From contig NZ_JADEXG010000014.1 in the NCBI RefSeq assembly GCF_015207255.1, positions 27,037-91,036 on the forward strand: DNA of 64,000 nucleotides, given 5' to 3'. The notes below the pieces were generated by a model. It had not been told where the DNA came from. It saw only the letters and a list, made by a program, of their open reading frames with translations, and did not search any database. Shown piece after piece: positions 7,876 to 15,994 of the stretch. The translations under genes were made by a program, and so were the position numbers. The stretch is from Vasconcelosia minhoensis LEGE 07310. GTDB taxonomy: Bacteria > Cyanobacteriota > Cyanobacteriia > Phormidesmidales > Phormidesmidaceae. Position 1 is the stretch's first letter. Every line of letters starts with the position of its first letter.

Positions 7876-8874
7876 CTACAGCTTAATCCCGCTCAGCTGC
7901 TGCCGAGGGTCTTTTGTCCGGCTGTCGCGAATTTTTTCGTAAAGCTCACGCTCGGTATCACTTAATGACTTAGACGGGGTAATCATTACCCTCACCAGCT
8001 GGTCAGTGCGTTCCCCTTTAGGCTTAGGCCAGCCTTTCCCTTTCAGCCGCAGGGACTGCCCGGAGCGAATTCCAGCGGGCACATTCATGGTAACGCTGCC
8101 ATCGGGCGTCGGTACCTCAATTTTGGCCCCTAGAACGGCTTCGTCAGGTGTAATCGGGACTTCGCAGACCAGGTTATCGCCTTCAAACTGGAAAAAATTG
8201 TGGGGAATCAGTTCCACGATTAAATAAATATCGCCCCGCTGCTGATTATAAGGATTGAGCGTTCCTTTACCCCGCAGGCGAATCTTGGTTCCGGGCTTAG
8301 CCCCGGGTGGAATCCGCACATTCACCACCTCGCTGCCAATTTGCAAGCGCTTCTCAGAGCCGTTAAAGGCTTCGCTAAGGCTGAGCCGAATGCTGGCTTC
8401 CTGGTCAAAGTTGGCCTGGCTAGCGGTGCGGGGGTCAAAGCCAAAGCCGCTGTTACCAAAGCCGCTTGGACCCGTCCGAGTGCGATAGCCATAGGTCGAG
8501 CCACCGCCTGGCGTCGCACCGCCGAAGCCAGTCCCAAAGCGACCCAGCAGCTCGTTGATAAATTCGTCAAAGCTGCCATAGGCACTGAAGTCAAAGCCGC
8601 CATAGTCGGCCCCACCTGGAGCCGGGCCACCCCGGGCCGCCTGTTTCCAATATTGACCGAACTGGTCGTATTTCTTACGGTTCTCTGGATCTGACAGCAC
8701 TTCATAGGCTTCGCTGACTTCTTTAAAGCGAGCTTCGGCCGACTTGTCGCCAGGGTTTACGTCAGGATGGTATTTGCGCGCTAGCTTGCGGAAAGCCTTT
8801 TTGATGTCGTCTGCGCTCGCCGTTTTACTGACCCCGAGAATGGCGTAATAATCTTTGAAGTCAGTTGCAGCCAT
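7876..8874 (-). CDS. DnaJ/CbpA-type Hsp40 co-chaperone
   Basis: Type II J-protein that stimulates DnaK ATPase and delivers substrates. The J domain (residues 8-72) has the HPD motif at 36-38. A Gly/Phe-rich linker covers about 85-150. Two C-terminal beta domains follow, with [20 protein letters not shown] and LRLKGKGWP as family signatures. The CxxCxGxG zinc-finger repeats of DnaJ itself are absent. The ATG at 8874 is preferred over an upstream TTG because AGGAGG lies a few bases upstream. The upstream region holds a 9-bp tandem repeat. Confidence 0.92.
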   Translation of the reverse strand: MAATDFKDYYAILGVSKTASADDIKKAFRKLARKYHPDVNPGDKSAEARFKEVSEAYEVLSDPENRKKYDQFGQYWKQAARGGPAPGGADYGGFDFSAYGSFDEFINELLGRFGTGFGGATPGGGSTYGYRTRTGPSGFGNSGFGFDPRTASQANFDQEASIRLSLSEAFNGSEKRLQIGSEVVNVRIPPGAKPGTKIRLRGKGTLNPYNQQRGDIYLIVELIPHNFFQFEGDNLVCEVPITPDEAVLGAKIEVPTPDGSVTMNVPAGIRSGQSLRLKGKGWPKPKGERTDQLVRVMITPSKSLSDTERELYEKIRDSRTKDPRQQLSGIKL

Positions 8875-8921
8875 CAATCATGCCCTCCTAGTTCGGCTTT
8901 ACAAATACCAATTGCCACCAG

Positions 8922-8957
8922 TTGCCCCAGTTGCCCCAGTTGCCCCAGTTGCCCCAG
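8922..8957. repeat. 9-bp tandem repeat upstream of dnaJ-like gene
   Basis: Four perfect direct copies of TTGCCCCAG (8922-8930, 8931-8939, 8940-8948, 8949-8957), with degenerate copies on both sides (TTGCCACCAG before, TTGCC after). They lie 48-83 bases upstream of the dnaJ-like start codon, so copy number could alter promoter spacing. Confidence 0.9.
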
Positions 8958-9056
8958 TTGCCGTAGAGTAAACCAAAATTCCCTAAACATAGGGTAGCAA
9001 AGCCCCCTGTGCTTCGAGGTTCGGTTTTGAGGTTCGGTTACGGTTTAGCTCTGGGT

Positions 9057-10586
9057 TTAATCCTGGGGCTCGTCCCACTGGCCGGGGGCACGCCCGTAGA
9101 GGTCGGTGAGATAGCTGAGCTGCTCGCGAATTTTGTGGGTCAGCACCGATTCTTCAAACCGCCATTCCCAGTTACCTTCGGCTTTTCCTGGCGTATTCAT
9201 GCGAGACTCGCTGTCGCGGCCTAAGAGATCCTGGAGCGGTATTACGGCTTGTTTGGCAACGGAACCCAGGGCTAGGCGGATCATCGACCAGTGGACGGTC
9301 TCCGGGTTGAAGGCACCGATGTAGGAGGAAAGACGCTCTTTTTCATAGTCTGTCCCATTTTGAAACCAGCCCACGGTCGTGTCGTTGTCGTGGGTGCCGG
9401 TGTAAATGAGGAAATTTTCACCGACGTTGTAGGGCAGGTAGGGATTGCGGTGGTCCGAACCAAAGGCAAACTGGAGGATTTTCATGCCGGGAAATTCAAA
9501 CCGGTCCCGCAGCGCCCCAACTTCGGGCGTAATCGTTCCCAAGTCCTCAGCCAGAAAGGGTAGCTTTCCCAGCTTCGCCTCGACGGTTTCAAAAAAGGCG
9601 TAGCCTGGCGCTTCCACCCATTCGCCGTGGATGGCTGTATCCTGGTCGCCGGGAACCGCCCAGTAGGACTCAAAGCCGCGAAAGTGGTCAATCCGGATCA
9701 GGTCGTTGTAGTCTAGCTGCGCCTGAATGCGCTGGAGCCACCAGCTGAATTCGGTTTTTTGGAGTTCTTCCCAGTTATAGGTGGGGTTGCCCCAGAGCTG
9801 CCCGGTTTCGCTGAAGTAGTCCGGCGGCACCCCGGCCATCGTAGACGGTTTCAAGGTGTCCAGATCGAGCATGAAATTTTCTGGGAAGGCCCACACGTCT
9901 ACGCTGTCGTGCGCTACGTAGATCGGCATGTCGCCCACAATCTTAATGCCGTTTTGGTTGGCATAGCGCTTCAGGTCAAACCACTGGCGGCAGAACTCAA
10001 ACTGCATGTACTTGTGATAGAAAATCTCGGGGGCGAGCTCTACCCGCTTGCGGTCTAGGGCGTCTGGTTCACGCCGCGCGATCGCGCTTTCCCACTGGCT
10101 CCAGCTAGCACCGTTCTGCTCGCCCTTGATCGCCATAAACAGGGCATAGTCCTCCAGCCAGACGCTCCGCGCTTCGCAAAATTGGCTAAACGCGGTCTGG
10201 GTTTCGCTGTCGGCCCGATCCTTAACCCGCTCTGCGGCCTTCCGCAATCGGCCCAGCTTAAACGGGATCACCCGGTCAAAGTCTACGCGCTCGTTGGGGA
10301 AGGGCGACTCGATCAGCAAGTCTTCCGGATCTAGCAGCCCATGGGCCTGAATCGTCTCCAGGCTAATCAGCAGCGGGTTGCCCGCCATCGAAGAGTAGGA
10401 CATGTAGGGCGAATTGCCATGGCCGGTCGGCCCCAGGGGCAAAATCTGCCACAGCTGCTGCTTCGCCTCAGCTAAAAAGTCAATGAATCGATAGGACTGT
10501 AGGCCAATATCGCCAATTCCAAAGCGCCCAGGGAGAGAGGTCGGATGCAAAAGAACGCCGCTGGTCCTGGCTTGAGTTGAAGACAT
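9057..10586 (-). CDS. malQ: 4-alpha-glucanotransferase (amylomaltase)
   Basis: GH77 disproportionating enzyme that transfers maltodextrin chains in glycogen metabolism. It has 509 residues, the usual size of the short bacterial form. Hallmarks are the N-terminal [17 protein letters not shown], the nucleophile region [15 protein letters not shown], the acid/base region [13 protein letters not shown], and [12 protein letters not shown]. Cytosolic, with no signal peptide. It is divergent from the NUDIX gene, with about 85 bases between their starts, so the two promoters probably overlap. Confidence 0.96.
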   Translation of the reverse strand: MSSTQARTSGVLLHPTSLPGRFGIGDIGLQSYRFIDFLAEAKQQLWQILPLGPTGHGNSPYMSYSSMAGNPLLISLETIQAHGLLDPEDLLIESPFPNERVDFDRVIPFKLGRLRKAAERVKDRADSETQTAFSQFCEARSVWLEDYALFMAIKGEQNGASWSQWESAIARREPDALDRKRVELAPEIFYHKYMQFEFCRQWFDLKRYANQNGIKIVGDMPIYVAHDSVDVWAFPENFMLDLDTLKPSTMAGVPPDYFSETGQLWGNPTYNWEELQKTEFSWWLQRIQAQLDYNDLIRIDHFRGFESYWAVPGDQDTAIHGEWVEAPGYAFFETVEAKLGKLPFLAEDLGTITPEVGALRDRFEFPGMKILQFAFGSDHRNPYLPYNVGENFLIYTGTHDNDTTVGWFQNGTDYEKERLSSYIGAFNPETVHWSMIRLALGSVAKQAVIPLQDLLGRDSESRMNTPGKAEGNWEWRFEESVLTHKIREQLSYLTDLYGRAPGQWDEPQD

Positions 10587-10670
10587 AAATTAAGAAGGGT
10601 TTGCCGCCGAATCCTATCGACTTTAACACGGTTGTTTGGAGGGATAATCTGCTTTTGGAAAGAATGCGTC

Positions 10671-11108
10671 ATGAATTACCGTAATCCTGCCCCGACGGTG
10701 GACCTGATTATTGAAATGCGCGATCGCCCCCACCGACCCATCGTGCTGATCGAGCGGCACAACCAGCCCTACGGCTGGGCCTTACCGGGTGGCTTTGTGG
10801 ACTATGGCGAAGCGGTCGAAACGGCAGCAGTCCGAGAGGCTGAGGAAGAAACGGGCCTGACCGTCACCCTGATCGAACAGTTCCAGGTCTATTCAGACCC
10901 GGCCCGGGATCCGCGCAAGCATACCCTCAGCATTGTCTTTATCGCAACTGCGGTGGGAACACCTGCAGCTGGAGACGACGCTAAAGCCCTCAGCCTGTTC
11001 AACCCTTGGGAAATTCCGACGAAACTTTGCTTTGACCACGATCAGATTCTTCAGGACTACTGGCGCTATCGTCATTATGGCATCCGTCCCCAGTTGAGCA
11101 TGAATTGA
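10671..11108 (+). CDS. NUDIX hydrolase
   Basis: A 145-residue NUDIX protein expected to hydrolyse a nucleoside diphosphate linked to another moiety. The Nudix box is [20 protein letters not shown] followed by ETGL (about residues 40-63), with all the catalytic Glu residues present. The opening [16 protein letters not shown] and the WALPGG segment match the ADP-ribose/ADP-sugar pyrophosphatase-like group often found in cyanobacteria. The ATG at 10671 fits the domain start; the longer reading adds 13 unrelated residues. Substrate not established. Confidence 0.88.
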   Translation: MNYRNPAPTVDLIIEMRDRPHRPIVLIERHNQPYGWALPGGFVDYGEAVETAAVREAEEETGLTVTLIEQFQVYSDPARDPRKHTLSIVFIATAVGTPAAGDDAKALSLFNPWEIPTKLCFDHDQILQDYWRYRHYGIRPQLSMN

Positions 11109-11169
11109 GCAGTTGACCGCTGAGGCAGCTGAAGGGCGATAATGTGGCTGACCTTCTTGATACCCCACT

Positions 11170-11556
11170 ATGACCCGTCACATTATCCAAACTGACCAGG
11201 CTCCCGCCCCTGTCGGCCCTTACAATCAGGCCATCGTCGCCTCGGGTGAAATGATCTTTGTTGCCGGGCAAATTCCACTGGATGTGGCAACCGGCCAGAT
11301 CGAAGGCAGCGACGCCGCCGCCCAAACGGAAAAAGCAATCCAGAACCTGGAAGCGATCCTGGCCGCCGCTGGCGTTAGCCTGGCTAGCGTGGTCAAGACC
11401 TCCGTTTTCCTCAGCAATATGGACGATTTTGGCGCGATGAACGGCGTCTATGCCAAGTATTTTGGCGATCTAGATGCCCCGGCTAGAGCCTGCGTGGAGG
11501 TGTCACGGTTGCCCAAAGATGTGCTGGTCGAAATTGAGTGCATTGCGGTGAAGTAG
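11170..11556 (+). CDS. ridA: RidA family 2-iminobutanoate/2-iminopropanoate deaminase
   Basis: Hydrolyses reactive enamine/imine intermediates produced by PLP enzymes, protecting branched-chain and other PLP-dependent pathways. It has 128 residues with no signal peptide. The N-terminus has APAPVGPYNQAIVASGEMIF, then VAGQIPLD. The substrate-anchoring Arg is in DAPARACVEVS, and the C-terminal Glu in VEIECIAV. All hallmark residues of active RidA are retained. The strong aroF-leader promoter begins at the base after its stop codon. Confidence 0.94.
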   Translation: MTRHIIQTDQAPAPVGPYNQAIVASGEMIFVAGQIPLDVATGQIEGSDAAAQTEKAIQNLEAILAAAGVSLASVVKTSVFLSNMDDFGAMNGVYAKYFGDLDAPARACVEVSRLPKDVLVEIECIAVK

Positions 11557-11585
11557 TTGACGTTTTTGGTGGCCCCTGTTACATT
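11557..11585 (+). promoter_or_regulatory. Sigma70 promoter of the aroF leader
   Basis: TTGACG (11557-11562), exactly 17 bases, TACATT (11580-11585). The -35 starts at the base after the ridA stop codon. A start near 11592 would place the first leader ATG about 30 bases into the transcript and the aroF ATG about 370 bases in. Confidence 0.7.
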
Positions 11586-11621
11586 GCTGAAAGCAAAGCA
11601 TTTTTCGGGCATTTTTGGGTC

Positions 11622-11678
11622 ATGCAGAAATCAACCCGCCGATTTTACTTTTGGTTTAGCCCGGTTCACTGGAGGTGA
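11622..11678 (+). CDS. aroF leader peptide 1 (aromatic-codon leader)
   Basis: An 18-codon ORF, MQKSTRRFYFWFSPVHWR, ending in TGA. Codons 8-12 are five consecutive aromatic codons (Phe-Tyr-Phe-Trp-Phe), and a second Trp lies at codon 17. Chance runs of this kind are very rare, whereas they are the hallmark of attenuator leader peptides. The ORF sits about 30 bases after a good promoter and ends inside a hairpin that competes with a terminator. The ribosome site is weak (GGGT, 11617-11620). The role, sensing charged Phe/Tyr/Trp tRNA by ribosome stalling, is inferred from architecture. Confidence 0.8.
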   Translation: MQKSTRRFYFWFSPVHWR

Positions 11679-11709
11679 GCCCCATTTTGCATGGGCTTCC
11701 AGTGAACCG
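11662..11709 (+). promoter_or_regulatory. Antiterminator hairpin of attenuator 1
   Basis: CGGTTCACTGGA (11662-11673) is the exact reverse complement of TCCAGTGAACCG (11698-11709). An inner stem pairs AGCCCCAT (11678-11685) with ATGGGCT (11691-11697) with one bulged C. The 5' arm lies in leader codons 14-18. The 3' arm shares AACCG (11705-11709) with the terminator, so full pairing would leave that terminator a stem of only five base pairs. A ribosome stalled at codons 8-11 leaves the 5' arm free; one at the stop codon masks it. Confidence 0.7.
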
Positions 11710-11740
11710 CAGAGATAGCCCTCTGCGGTTTTTGCTTTTT
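11705..11740 (+). terminator. Intrinsic terminator of attenuator 1
   Basis: AACCGCAGAG (11705-11714) pairs perfectly with CTCTGCGGTT (11721-11730) around a 6-base loop and runs into a T-rich tract (TTTTTGCTTTTTT, 11729-11741). It lies after leader ORF 1 and before leader ORF 2, far from the end of ridA's coding sequence but within the aroF leader transcript. Confidence 0.85.
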
Positions 11741-11788
11741 TAGCCCGCTTTTCCCCTTTACGCTTTACTGAATTCAAGCCGACGGCAA

Positions 11789-11845
11789 ATGACGACTCTA
11801 AACTGGCAATTTGGATTTTTTTACGCCCCGCCAAGCTCTGGGTAA
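11789..11845 (+). CDS. aroF leader peptide 2 (aromatic-codon leader)
   Basis: A second 18-codon ORF, MTTLNWQFGFFYAPPSSG, ending in TAA. Five of codons 6-12 are aromatic (Trp, Phe, Phe, Phe, Tyr). It is the same length as leader 1 but not a sequence copy of it. Its last three codons and stop are the 5' arm of an antiterminator hairpin, and a strong terminator follows 24 bases after the stop. No clear Shine-Dalgarno is visible before the ATG. I see no separate promoter between terminator 1 and this ORF, so it probably lies on transcripts that read through attenuator 1. Confidence 0.75.
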   Translation: MTTLNWQFGFFYAPPSSG

Positions 11846-11878
11846 ACGGTCGCTATGCCAAAACGACTTGCCCGGAGC
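11835..11878 (+). promoter_or_regulatory. Antiterminator hairpin of attenuator 2
   Basis: GCTCTGGGTAA (11835-11845, ending exactly at the leader stop) pairs with TTGCCCGGAGC (11868-11878) over 11 positions, two of them G-U. GTCG (11849-11852) and CGAC (11864-11867) extend the stem after a three-base bulge. The 3' arm contains the entire 5' arm of the terminator (11870-11878), so the two structures are mutually exclusive. A ribosome on the stop codon would cover the 5' arm and favour termination. Confidence 0.72.
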
Positions 11879-11897
11879 CCCAAGCTTCGGGCTTTTT
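11870..11897 (+). terminator. Intrinsic terminator of attenuator 2
   Basis: GCCCGGAGC (11870-11878), loop CCCAA, GCTTCGGGC (11884-11892), then TTTTT. Nine pairs, one G-U. It lies 62 bases before the aroF ATG, where a simple gene-end terminator would make no sense, so a conditional role is likely. Confidence 0.85.
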
Positions 11898-11959
11898 CAT
11901 GAGCTTTCAATTATTCCAATTCTTCTCAAATACCCTAAAACACCCCTCCGGAGACTCCC

Positions 11960-12823
11960 ATGCAAGACGCCCAGCTCGCAGCCAAATCCCATCCCCAGCA
12001 CCGTACCGAGATTGCCCTGACCGACAGCATCAGCGTCGGTGGCGAAGCCCTGTTCATCATTGGTGGTCCCTGCACAGTCGAAGACATGGCCCAGATGGAA
12101 ACGGTCGCCACACACCTGCTGAATGCGCCGGTGCAGGGCCTACGCGGCGGCGCATTCAAGCCGCGCACCTCGCCCTACAAATTCCAGGGGCTGGGTGAAG
12201 CTGGGTTAGAAATTCTGGCAACGGTGCGCCAGCGCTATGAGCTGCCGGTGGTGACTGAGGTGATGGCCATTGACCAGATTGACGCCGTTGCGGCCCATGC
12301 CGACCTGCTCCAGGTAGGCAGTCGCAATATGCAGAACTATGACCTGTTGAAAGCGCTCGGCCAGGCAGGCAAACCCATCCTACTCAAGCGCGGCCTCGCG
12401 GCAACCCTAGAAGAATTCATCATGGCGGCTGAATATATCCTCAGCCACGGCAATCCCAACGTGGTTCTCTGCGAGCGCGGCATTCGCAGCTTCGACACCT
12501 ATACCCGCAACGTGCTCGACCTGGGGGCCGTTGTCGCCCTAAAGCAGATTACGCATCTGCCGGTGATTGTTGACCCCAGCCATGCTGCCGGCAAGCGCGA
12601 ACTGGTGCCCGCCCTGGCCCGCGCCGCCGTTGCCGCCGGGGCCGACGGCCTGATTGTGGAATGCCATCCCGAGCCCGAAGCCTCAGTTTCTGACGCCCGT
12701 CAGGCGCTGTCGCTGCCGGCGATGGTTGAGCTAGTCAACAGCCTGCGACCGATTGCGGCGGCGGTGGGACGCCGCGTTCCTGAGGCGACTCGACTGCCTG
12801 AGCGCCAGTTGATTACGGTTTAG
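11960..12823 (+). CDS. aroF: 3-deoxy-7-phosphoheptulonate (DAHP) synthase, type I-beta
   Basis: Condenses phosphoenolpyruvate with erythrose-4-phosphate, the committed step of the shikimate pathway to Phe, Tyr and Trp. The TIM-barrel enzyme has 287 residues. Family motifs are IIGGPCTVED, GGAFKPRTSPYKFQGLG, KPILLKRGL, VVLCERGIR, and HLPVIVDPSHAAGKRE, which carries metal-binding residues, as does the final EVHPEP-like ECHPEPE. It is a bare catalytic domain: no ACT-like or chorismate-mutase regulatory domain is fused, so allosteric feedback is not evident. A GGAG ribosome site lies just upstream. Expression is probably set by the two tandem attenuators in its leader. Confidence 0.95.
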   Translation: MQDAQLAAKSHPQHRTEIALTDSISVGGEALFIIGGPCTVEDMAQMETVATHLLNAPVQGLRGGAFKPRTSPYKFQGLGEAGLEILATVRQRYELPVVTEVMAIDQIDAVAAHADLLQVGSRNMQNYDLLKALGQAGKPILLKRGLAATLEEFIMAAEYILSHGNPNVVLCERGIRSFDTYTRNVLDLGAVVALKQITHLPVIVDPSHAAGKRELVPALARAAVAAGADGLIVECHPEPEASVSDARQALSLPAMVELVNSLRPIAAAVGRRVPEATRLPERQLITV

Positions 12824-12950
12824 ACAATCCGATCATTGTGAAATCTGCACAGGTTATGGAGCGAAAGACTGGAGCGCCTTACCTTGAATTTTCCCACCGG
12901 GATTCTTAGGATGCGGTCAGGCTAATCGTTCTCTTCAGCCTAGGGATTCT

Positions 12951-14126
12951 ATGCAGACGCACTATAAGTACATCGTTCTGGGCTGTGGCGGCATTGGTAG
13001 CGCGGCCCTCTACTGGCTTTCGCGGCGGGCCGGCGCAGAGGTGCTGGGAATTGAGCAGTTCCCCCTGTTCCATTTTAACGGCGGCTCTCAGGACTATTCT
13101 CGGATTATTCGCCTAGCCTACCATCAGGAAAAATACGCCCGGCTCACGCCCTATACCTACAAGGCGTGGGAGACTATCGCTGAAGAGTCCGGCATTTCCC
13201 CGGTCATTCGTACCGGCGGCGTGCAGATTGCCTTTAAGGACAGCCCCCACCGGCAAATTGTCGAAGACTATGCTGAAGCGATGGATCGGGCCGATATTCC
13301 CTACGAGCGGCTGGATGGAGATGGATTGCGCGATCGCTTCCCCCAATTCCAACCGCAAGCAGACGTCGTTGCGCTATACCAGGCCCAGACTGGCATCGCC
13401 GATCCCTCCCGGGGCAACGCGATTCACGTTTCCCTGGCTCGGGGCTACGGTGCTAATATTCTGGACCATTGCCCGGTGATTAGCATTCAGCCTGACCCCA
13501 GCGGTGGCGCTCTGGTCAAAACCGAACAGGGCGCGTTCACTGCCGAAAAGCTGGTGGTCACGGCGGGAGCCTGGACGAACGAGCTGCTGGCCTCCGTCGG
13601 TATGAGCCTGCCTCTCACAATTACTCAGGAGCAGGTAAAATACTACGCTACGCCCCACCTCAAGGAATTTACCATAGGCCAGTTTCCCATCTTTCAGTGG
13701 AAGGACGAGGCCAGCTACTACGGCTTCCCGATCTATGGCGAAGTCGCCACTAAAGCCGCCATTGACGCTTCAGGTGACGTGGTGACGGCTCGCACCCGCA
13801 GCTTTGAGGCCAACTCCATCCGCGAAAGCCAGCTGGATGATTTCCTGGCGGCCAACATTCCCAACTTCGTCGGGCCGAAGCGCTATACCAAAACCTGCCT
13901 CTACACGATGCCCCCGGATCGCGATTTTGTCATAGACCAGCTGCCGCAGCATCCCCAGATTTGGCTCTGCGTTGGCGCGGGTCATGCCTATAAGTTCGCC
14001 AGCCTGCTGGGTCAGATTCTCAGCGACCTGGCGATTGAGGGCGCCACGCCCCACGACATCTCACCCTTCCGGATCACCCGCCCGGCTCTGACGGAGCCCG
14101 ATTTTGTCCCGGCCCTGAGAATCTAG
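12951..14126 (+). CDS. Monomeric sarcosine oxidase/N-methyltryptophan oxidase-like flavoenzyme
   Basis: FAD enzyme of the MSOX/SolA family, which oxidises N-methyl amino acids to formaldehyde and H2O2. The Rossmann motif is YIVLGCGGIGSAALYWLSRR at the N-terminus, followed by SRIIRLAYH, a family signature. KTCLYTMPPD near residue 310 carries a Cys at the place where MSOX binds FAD covalently. GAGHAYKFASLLG closes the flavin site. It has 391 residues, full length. It lies about 125 bases after aroF and just before a PucR regulator on the same strand, which may control it. True substrate unknown. Confidence 0.88.
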   Translation: MQTHYKYIVLGCGGIGSAALYWLSRRAGAEVLGIEQFPLFHFNGGSQDYSRIIRLAYHQEKYARLTPYTYKAWETIAEESGISPVIRTGGVQIAFKDSPHRQIVEDYAEAMDRADIPYERLDGDGLRDRFPQFQPQADVVALYQAQTGIADPSRGNAIHVSLARGYGANILDHCPVISIQPDPSGGALVKTEQGAFTAEKLVVTAGAWTNELLASVGMSLPLTITQEQVKYYATPHLKEFTIGQFPIFQWKDEASYYGFPIYGEVATKAAIDASGDVVTARTRSFEANSIRESQLDDFLAANIPNFVGPKRYTKTCLYTMPPDRDFVIDQLPQHPQIWLCVGAGHAYKFASLLGQILSDLAIEGATPHDISPFRITRPALTEPDFVPALRI

Positions 14127-14219
14127 CCCAGAATTTCGTTCAGAACGGCAGCAGAACAGAAATAGCTGCTGACGGCATAATAATCAGTAATCTCAAGCCG
14201 TTTGCCAGCCGCTCTGCCC

Positions 14220-15854
14220 ATGCTGACCGTTCGTGAAGCCCTAGAATTCCCGGTATTCGCCGAGGCTCGGCTAGTGGCGGGGGCGGCGGGGTTAGACCGA
14301 GAAATTCAGTGGGTGCATGTGGTAGACCTGGTTCATGCCCACTATCAGTGGCAGCGCCAGGGGGTTCTGCTGCTGACGACCGGTCTGGGCCTGCACCAGC
14401 AGCCCGAACTTCAAGAAACCTTCATTCCAAAGCTCAATCAGCTGGGATTTTGCGGCCTGGTGCTGAGCGTCAGTCACTATTTCGACCAGGTGCCCGAGCT
14501 GATGCGGCAGCAGGCGGATGCGCTGGGTCTGCCGATTATTGAAACCTCGCCCGAGCTGCTCTTTATTCAGGTTACCGAGGTCATCCTCAATCGCCTGGTC
14601 AATCAGCAGCACGACCTGCTCCAGCAGTCGGCCCAGCTGAGCCAGCGGCTTACTCAGCTAGTCTTGCAGGGGGCTGGCCTGAGCGAGCTGACCCAAACCT
14701 TGGCCGCTTTGCTGCACCGATCCATCACAATCGAATCGTCGCGGTTTCAGGTACTGGCGGCAGCTCAACAGGGTGAGGTCGATCCGGCCCGCAGCCGCAG
14801 CGTCGAACAGGGCCAGACGACCCGCCAGCTAGTAGAGCAGCTCACCCAGGCCGGAATTTATACCCAGCTGCTAAAAACGATGAAGCCGGTACAGGTGCCG
14901 CCGATGCCCGAGCTGGGAATGACGATGGCCCGGATCGTTGCGCCGATTATCGTGAAGCGGGAAATCCATGGCTATATCTGGATGATTGCCGGTCATGCCC
15001 CGCTGACGCCGCTGGATGAGCTGGCCCTGAGCCACGGGGCGACGGTAGCCGCGCTGATTTTATTTAAAGAGCAGTCGGTGCGGCAGGCCGCGATCGCGCT
15101 TCAGGGCGACTTCTTTACAAGATTACTCAATGAAGAGGCCGGTTCGGTCGCGCTGCAAGAGCAGGCCCAGCAGCTTCACTATCGGCTCGACCGTCCCCAT
15201 CAGGTTTGGATCATTCACAGCACCCAGGCCCAGGTTGCCGACTCCTTAGAGAAGCCGATCCGTCACTGGCTAGAGCAGCAGCGGCAGCCGTTTTTGCTTT
15301 TTCCCCGCGATCGCGGCTGGGTCGCTGTCGTGGAATGCGAAACCTCCCAGCAGGGACTAGCACAGGCGACTGCAATGGCAGAGTCCCTGGCCAGGGCAAC
15401 GCCGCTCTTAGTCGGCATCGGCGACGTCAGCCCGCCCGCTGCGGTTGGAAATATCACCCTCCAGTCCAGCTATGAGCAGGCCCAGGAAGCGCTGCATATC
15501 GCGATCGCCACCGGGCAGCAGCAGGGCGCGATCGCCTTTCACAACCTCGGCATTCTCCATTGGCTCTACCGCCTTTCGCCCCAGGAGCGGGCCGTTAATT
15601 CCTACCTAGCCCAGCTCGAAACCATTTTGGCCTACGACCGCAAACGTAACGGCAATCTGCGAGAAACCCTGGAAAGCTATCTCGACCACGGTGGCTCGCT
15701 AGCGGAAACGGCGGCGGCTCTGCATATTCATCGCAATACTCTGCTGCACCGCCTGGAGCGGATTGAGTCGCTCTGTCAGGTCAGTTTGAAAGAGCCCATG
15801 CAGCGGCTGAATTTCTACGCTGCGATCAAGTGCGATCGCCTCCACCGGCCCTGA
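14220..15854 (+). CDS. PucR-family transcriptional regulator
   Basis: A 544-residue regulator of the PucR/CdaR type. The N-terminal PucR domain (about 1-125) opens MLTVREALEFPVFAEARLVA and includes LLLTTGLGL. A GGDEF-like middle region follows. The C-terminal HTH_30 domain (about 480-540) reads LAETAAALHIHRNTLLHRLE. Members sense purines, sugars or amines. The ATG at 14220 matches the domain start; an upstream TTG at 14202 adds six residues. It lies 93 bases after the sarcosine-oxidase-like gene, the most likely target. Ligand unknown. Confidence 0.87.
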   Translation: MLTVREALEFPVFAEARLVAGAAGLDREIQWVHVVDLVHAHYQWQRQGVLLLTTGLGLHQQPELQETFIPKLNQLGFCGLVLSVSHYFDQVPELMRQQADALGLPIIETSPELLFIQVTEVILNRLVNQQHDLLQQSAQLSQRLTQLVLQGAGLSELTQTLAALLHRSITIESSRFQVLAAAQQGEVDPARSRSVEQGQTTRQLVEQLTQAGIYTQLLKTMKPVQVPPMPELGMTMARIVAPIIVKREIHGYIWMIAGHAPLTPLDELALSHGATVAALILFKEQSVRQAAIALQGDFFTRLLNEEAGSVALQEQAQQLHYRLDRPHQVWIIHSTQAQVADSLEKPIRHWLEQQRQPFLLFPRDRGWVAVVECETSQQGLAQATAMAESLARATPLLVGIGDVSPPAAVGNITLQSSYEQAQEALHIAIATGQQQGAIAFHNLGILHWLYRLSPQERAVNSYLAQLETILAYDRKRNGNLRETLESYLDHGGSLAETAAALHIHRNTLLHRLERIESLCQVSLKEPMQRLNFYAAIKCDRLHRP

Positions 15855-15994
15855 CAAGCGGAGGGATTTGTTTAGCAGGCAGATGAAACTGATACAAATC
15901 GTCTATCAAGTTTATTTTGATCTGTGATTTTCCTCAGGAGATTCCTGCTAAGCCATGCCAGGATAGAAAAAGAGACTTTAGGAATCTATCGCAT

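Noticed and set aside
8322..8705. Ala-rich ORFs on both strands within the dnaJ-like gene
   Set aside because: They overlap the Gly-rich linker of the J-protein and are by-products of its composition.
11631..11834. 67-codon ORF antisense to the aroF leader
   Set aside because: Its Lys-rich sequence arises from the terminators and leader ORFs on the plus strand, and it has no ribosome site or family.
11855..11902. Third small ORF (MPKRLARSPKLRAFS) over terminator 2
   Set aside because: It has no aromatic-codon run apart from single Phe, overlaps the terminator itself, and gives no stalling logic.
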